Assembly (NCBI GenBank): GCA_002189035.1
Contig: NEEC01000013.1
Coordinates: 682,001 to 746,000 of the forward strand
From: Utricularia gibba
Lineage: Eukaryota > Streptophyta > Magnoliopsida > Lamiales > Lentibulariaceae
Direction of reading: 5' to 3'
DNA: 64,000 nt
This document shows, in pieces, positions 60,723 to 64,000 of this stretch. Position 1 is the first letter of the stretch. Each line of letters begins with the position of its first letter. The notes beneath the pieces are model-generated. The model did not search any database, was not told where the DNA came from, and worked only from the letters and a program-made list of their open reading frames with translations. The position numbers and the translations under genes were made by a program.

Positions 60723-61100
60723 ATGGTGGATTCATGGTTGACAATTCTCGGGGCGGTGGTTCCAGTTCTCATTGCTGGTCAAGCCATCAGGATCAGAGCC
60801 AGTCACGCCGAGGAGCAAAAGCTCAAGGCTGCCAGGGGAAGGGAGAAGAGTTCTGATGACATTTTCGTGTGTGAGAGAGTTTGTACATCCAAGAGGATGC
60901 TGAAGAAGGTGGGAGCATTCTCAAAGGACCCCATCCCAGATACCTGCACCACCGTGTGCGGCGTGTCTGAAATCGATGCTTGTGCGGACGCCTGCGCTCG
61001 CACAGTTTGTGTCAACCAGCATCCGGTCCCCAACTGGAATGATGTCTGCCTCCGGAGGTGCCAAAGTGAATGCCTCAAGCTTCAGGCTTCTCGCACCTAA
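60723..61100 (+). CDS. Conserved small Cys-rich membrane-anchored plant protein, function unknown
   Basis: The ATG at 60723 opens 125 residues: MVDSWLTILGAVVPVLIAGQ forms a single N-terminal hydrophobic segment, followed by AIRIRASHAEEQKLKAARGR. The rest is a Cys-rich domain (about residues 44-118) with CERVCTSKRMLKKVGAFSKD, PDTCTTVCGVSEIDACADAC, ARTVC and DVCLRRCQSEC, i.e. paired Cys suited to disulfides or metal binding. I recall near-identical proteins in other plants, annotated only as hypothetical or transmembrane. An upstream in-frame extension to 60603 has no Met near its start and lacks conservation, so it is not used. A 5'-untranslated intron is likely: GTAAGG donor at 60244, TTTTGCTAG acceptor ending 60673. 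It is divergent from CWC22. Confidence 0.7.
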   Translation: MVDSWLTILGAVVPVLIAGQAIRIRASHAEEQKLKAARGREKSSDDIFVCERVCTSKRMLKKVGAFSKDPIPDTCTTVCGVSEIDACADACARTVCVNQHPVPNWNDVCLRRCQSECLKLQASRT

Positions 61101-62507
61101 TCAAACTGTTAAGAGATTTCTAGTTGAATTAGCCTTGAATTGATTTGATGAACTGTTTTGTTTCCATTCACTACCATGTGTTTTCTTTCTTTTTATTATT
61201 CCGACTTGAAATAATAAAGGCACCTACAGGCACTAGCGACATTTTTATTTAACTTTTATTATTATTTTAATTTTCAAATAATTTATCATCAATGTTTCCA
61301 AAGAACATGAGGAACTGTTGACATTCATATAATGTTATCAGGTATATCATCTGTATTTTTTACAATAAAATTACAATGGATTTATTTATAGTACGGATTA
61401 AATTTTTAAATGTATAATAATGATAATAATGGAATGATTAATTTTGGTTAAATTTTCTATATACATGTGTCAGAGTAAAGAGTTTGATAAAATACCATAA
61501 CTTTTTATTTTATTGGTATTTTACATGGATTATAATTTTTCATTTGTAATCTATCAGAATTTTTTGACTAAATTTGATAAATACATGTAGCAAAGTATAG
61601 AGATTGACAAAATACTGTAAATTTTTATTTTATTGGTATTTTATATGGGTTAAATTTTTCATTTGTAATTTATCGGAATTTTTTGTTCTAATTTGTAAAT
61701 TACTTATTTTTTTATTTTTCTTTGTAAAATGACTTAAATGTATAAATTACTTTGTACAATAATGTGAAAATAATTTTAATACCAAAAATTATATATTTTG
61801 TTTTATGAAATTCCTTAATTTTTTTATATTTACATAATACCCTAATTTTTATTTTTCATTTATAAAATACCACATTTTAATTAAATTCTAATTATTATTT
61901 AAATTCCAACTATTATATAATAATAAAAACATACTTTAAATTAATGTTGAATTCATAATTTAATAGAATTACAAAATATCTATTAATTTAATTTTTTTTT
62001 TAAAAATTATCATACTAATTGACTATTTTAACAAGCAGCGCTAAGTACATTTGCAACACCCACCTCTAGGCACTATGAACGTGGTAAGCAACGCTCAGCT
62101 ATGAGTGCTGCATACTTACCATCACCTAGCTATTCATTTTATTAATGTGATTTTTGTATATAAATTTTTTAATTTTAAAATTTACAATTATAAATTTTAA
62201 AATAATATTTTTCAAATATAAGATAAGAAAAAAATTAAATATTACATAATAAAAAAAGTTTAAAAAGATTTAAAATACAAATTAAAAATTATATTATCCA
62301 TTTGGTTTTATATATTTTGTTCTCATCTTCTATGTTAAAAGGCTTCATTAGTATGAATCGTATCACATTTTTTTCAACTTCTCGACTACAAGTGGTGTTA
62401 TCTTTAAGTGGAATTTGACAATCTCATGTAATAGGTATTGTATTTCACTTTTGAGTAATTTTTTTCATTAATTTTTCTTTTGAAATTTCTTTTTTCATTA
62501 AAGTATA
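61101..62507. other. AT-rich intergenic DNA
   Basis: After about 150 bases of probable 3' untranslated region (AATAAA at 61209-61214), the sequence is very AT-rich with no gene. It contains the 120-bp duplication at 61450-61689 and a short GC-richer patch at 62030-62130 of unknown origin. Confidence 0.5.
61450..61689 (+). repeat. Tandem duplication, 2 x about 120 bp
   Basis: Two consecutive copies start AAATTT at 61450 and 61570 and share TTTTTATTTTATTGGTATTT and TTTTTCATTTGTAAT in register, with roughly 15-20% differences. No coding capacity. Confidence 0.7.
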
Positions 62508-64000
62508 ATGAGTAAGGTTTTTATCAAAGTGTTCTACAGAGGAAATCTAATTCAAAATGCATCTAGATATGTTGTATACGATAGAGATCCTTTGAAAATC
62601 ATCAAGTTAAATGCACATCTATTCTTAATAAATTTATTGAAATTATAAGTGAGACCCTCCAAATATCATCATTGCATTTTCAATTTACCTTAAATGTAAA
62701 ATTCTATAATGCGGAATCTGGAAATGCGAATTTTACGGAGATTTTAAGTACCGACCTATCACGTTATATTTTATCACCTACCAATTCGGAGTATGTAATT
62801 GAATTGTTTGTCAAAACAAATCTACGATGGGAGGGGACTTCTAGTAATCATGCTCCAAGTGAAATTTAGAGAAATTTTGATATTTTATATCATAAGTTGC
62901 GATATAAAATGACATGAACTTTTTTACAATTATAAATTGGAGGTTCAACTTGAACGAACAAACGAGCGAGAGGTGCAACAATAGCAGTTATCCAATATAA
63001 GACTTGGATGCACCATTTGATCCTTTTTGGGAGCTTTCGTCTCGTTATGGATAGAATTCCATCTTCACATTCTAATGTTTGTTATATTCTCTAATTTCTT
63101 TCTATTTTTTAACATTACTATTTTATATTTAATATTTCGTATTTTAAACTTTTATTTCAAGTGATTATGAATATGTTTCATTTGAGATATATGATAATAG
63201 AGGCCACGTAAATCAAACTTATAAGACCTCAATGGCCTTTATTGAAGAGTCTTATTTAGAGGGGGTGATGTATGTTGATAATGACCCCTCGGATATCAAT
63301 GAATCTGACTCTTAGGATAATGAAATTCCGGTGATTTCTAATCATCCATCAGAAACTTGTTTTGAAACTCAAATTGAATCATCGGATTGAATGGACTTTT
63401 TATATGCTGATGATATTGATATATTTGTTCACAATGATTCATATGCTGAGATATCAAATCAATTACAACAAGGATGCATTTTCTAGATAAACAGACCCTT
63501 ATTGATGTAGTTGTTCTCTACAATACTTCTATAGCACATCGAGAGACCTGCATGGTGGTAATTGATAAAAAGACATATGCTTGCATTTGTCATTAGACGA
63601 AGGAAAAAACTTCTAATTGTCTATTCTATCTCTGGGCAGAATTTCATACACAATCTAACACTTGGAAGATCTCGAAGCTTGTACAACCGCATACGTGCGA
63701 TGTCACAGCTAATCTTGCAACATTCAATGTTAATCTTACAATCAAGTTCATTGCACCGCGTTTGATTGCACTTTTGGATGAAAAGATAGATGTTAAGTTT
63801 GTGCAAGCCTATGTAAAGTAGCAATGGCATTATAAGATATTCTATTAGCAGGCATGTGCTTGTATAATCAGAGCCTTTGAGATTCGTTATAGAACATGGG
63901 AAACTTCTACTATTGAGCTACCACGATATTTAAGAGAGCTTCGTACTCAAAACCAAGGCACAATTGTGATATGGCGTCATGGTGGTGATCTACATGGGAA
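62508..64000 (+). pseudogene. Mutator-like (MULE) transposase relic, runs off the window
   Basis: The ATG at 62508 opens MSKVFIKVFYRGNLIQNASR, like the conserved start of plant MULE transposases (FRVYYGGEI.....G..Y.GG). After a frameshift, 62672-62869 continues the N-terminal domain. Later pieces give YEYVSFEIYDNRGHVNQTYK, then near 63620-63720 WKLHAQFHTQSNTWKISKLV-type sequence, QPHTCDV and ATFNVNLTIKFI (the zinc-finger-like MuDR module). At 63855-63990 ACIIRAFEIRYRTWETSTIE, LPRYLRELRTQNQGTIVIW matches the segment just before the DDE core. Stops and frameshifts are scattered, so this copy is dead. The catalytic domain would lie beyond 64000. Confidence 0.65.

Noticed and set aside
1-64000. 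tRNA, snoRNA, miRNA and organelle-insert search by eye
   Set aside because: No cloverleaf with conserved A and B boxes or plastid/mitochondrial gene was seen; a covariance-model scan would be needed to exclude small RNAs.

Overview
The window looks like nuclear DNA of a flowering plant, most likely a eudicot. It is AT-rich, its genes carry GT-AG introns, and the coding content is typical of plants: an EIN3-like factor, an IRKI/GIL1-type DUF641 protein, cycloeucalenol cycloisomerase, a plastid-type DER GTPase and an AN1 stress-associated protein. Most of the intergenic DNA is decayed transposons. No species can be assigned from the sequence alone. I saw no CRISPR array, operon or rRNA, and no tRNA gene that I could support.

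Region 1-16.5 kb is gene-poor. It holds a candidate two-exon gene for a small secreted peptide (1829-2214, minus). It also holds a decayed PIF/Harbinger element of about 9.7 kb, bounded by matching terminal inverted repeats at 6335 and 16073. Other elements have inserted inside it: two solo LTRs of one family (9916-11086 with a perfect 5-bp target duplication, 13649-14813 with a near-perfect one), a Mutator-like transposase relic split by the first solo LTR, two copies of a fold-back MITE of about 300 bp, a Ty3-like LTR/PBS relic and a degenerate tandem array with a period near 60 bp.

Region 16.6-18.8 kb is an EIL3/SLIM1-type transcription factor gene. Region 19.4-32.5 kb is a second transposon nest: an outer Ty1/copia relic (tRNA-iMet primer site, gag, protease, integrase, RT, RNase H) interrupted by an LTR fragment and a second copia relic. 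These are followed by an LTR with a tRNA-Asp-like primer site and a minus-strand transposon ORF with coiled coils. Region 32.5-35.9 kb is AT-rich with no gene.

Region 35.9-61.1 kb is the gene-rich part. It contains IRKI-like (minus), a 14-exon WD40 protein (plus), a conserved plant protein with a PDZ-like segment (minus, one apparent frameshift), DER GTPase (plus, 12 exons), CPI1 (minus, 8 exons, tail-to-tail with DER), an AN1-only SAP (plus, intronless), the spliceosome factor CWC22 (minus) and a small Cys-rich membrane-anchored protein (plus). These are independent housekeeping and signalling genes; nothing suggests a functional cluster. CPI1/SAP and CWC22/Cys-rich protein are divergent pairs, and the latter pair flanks paired TGGGCC-type promoter elements.

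Region 61.1-64 kb is AT-rich with a 120-bp tandem duplication and the 5' part of another Mutator-like transposase relic that runs off the window.

Exon boundaries were placed by hand from GT/AG sites, reading-frame continuity and remembered family sequences. They are strong where all phases close (EIL3, IRKI, DER, CPI1, most of CWC22) and weaker where noted. No convincing new biological system was found. The most novel candidates are the secreted-peptide gene, the shortened CPI1 and the apparent frameshifts in two otherwise intact genes.
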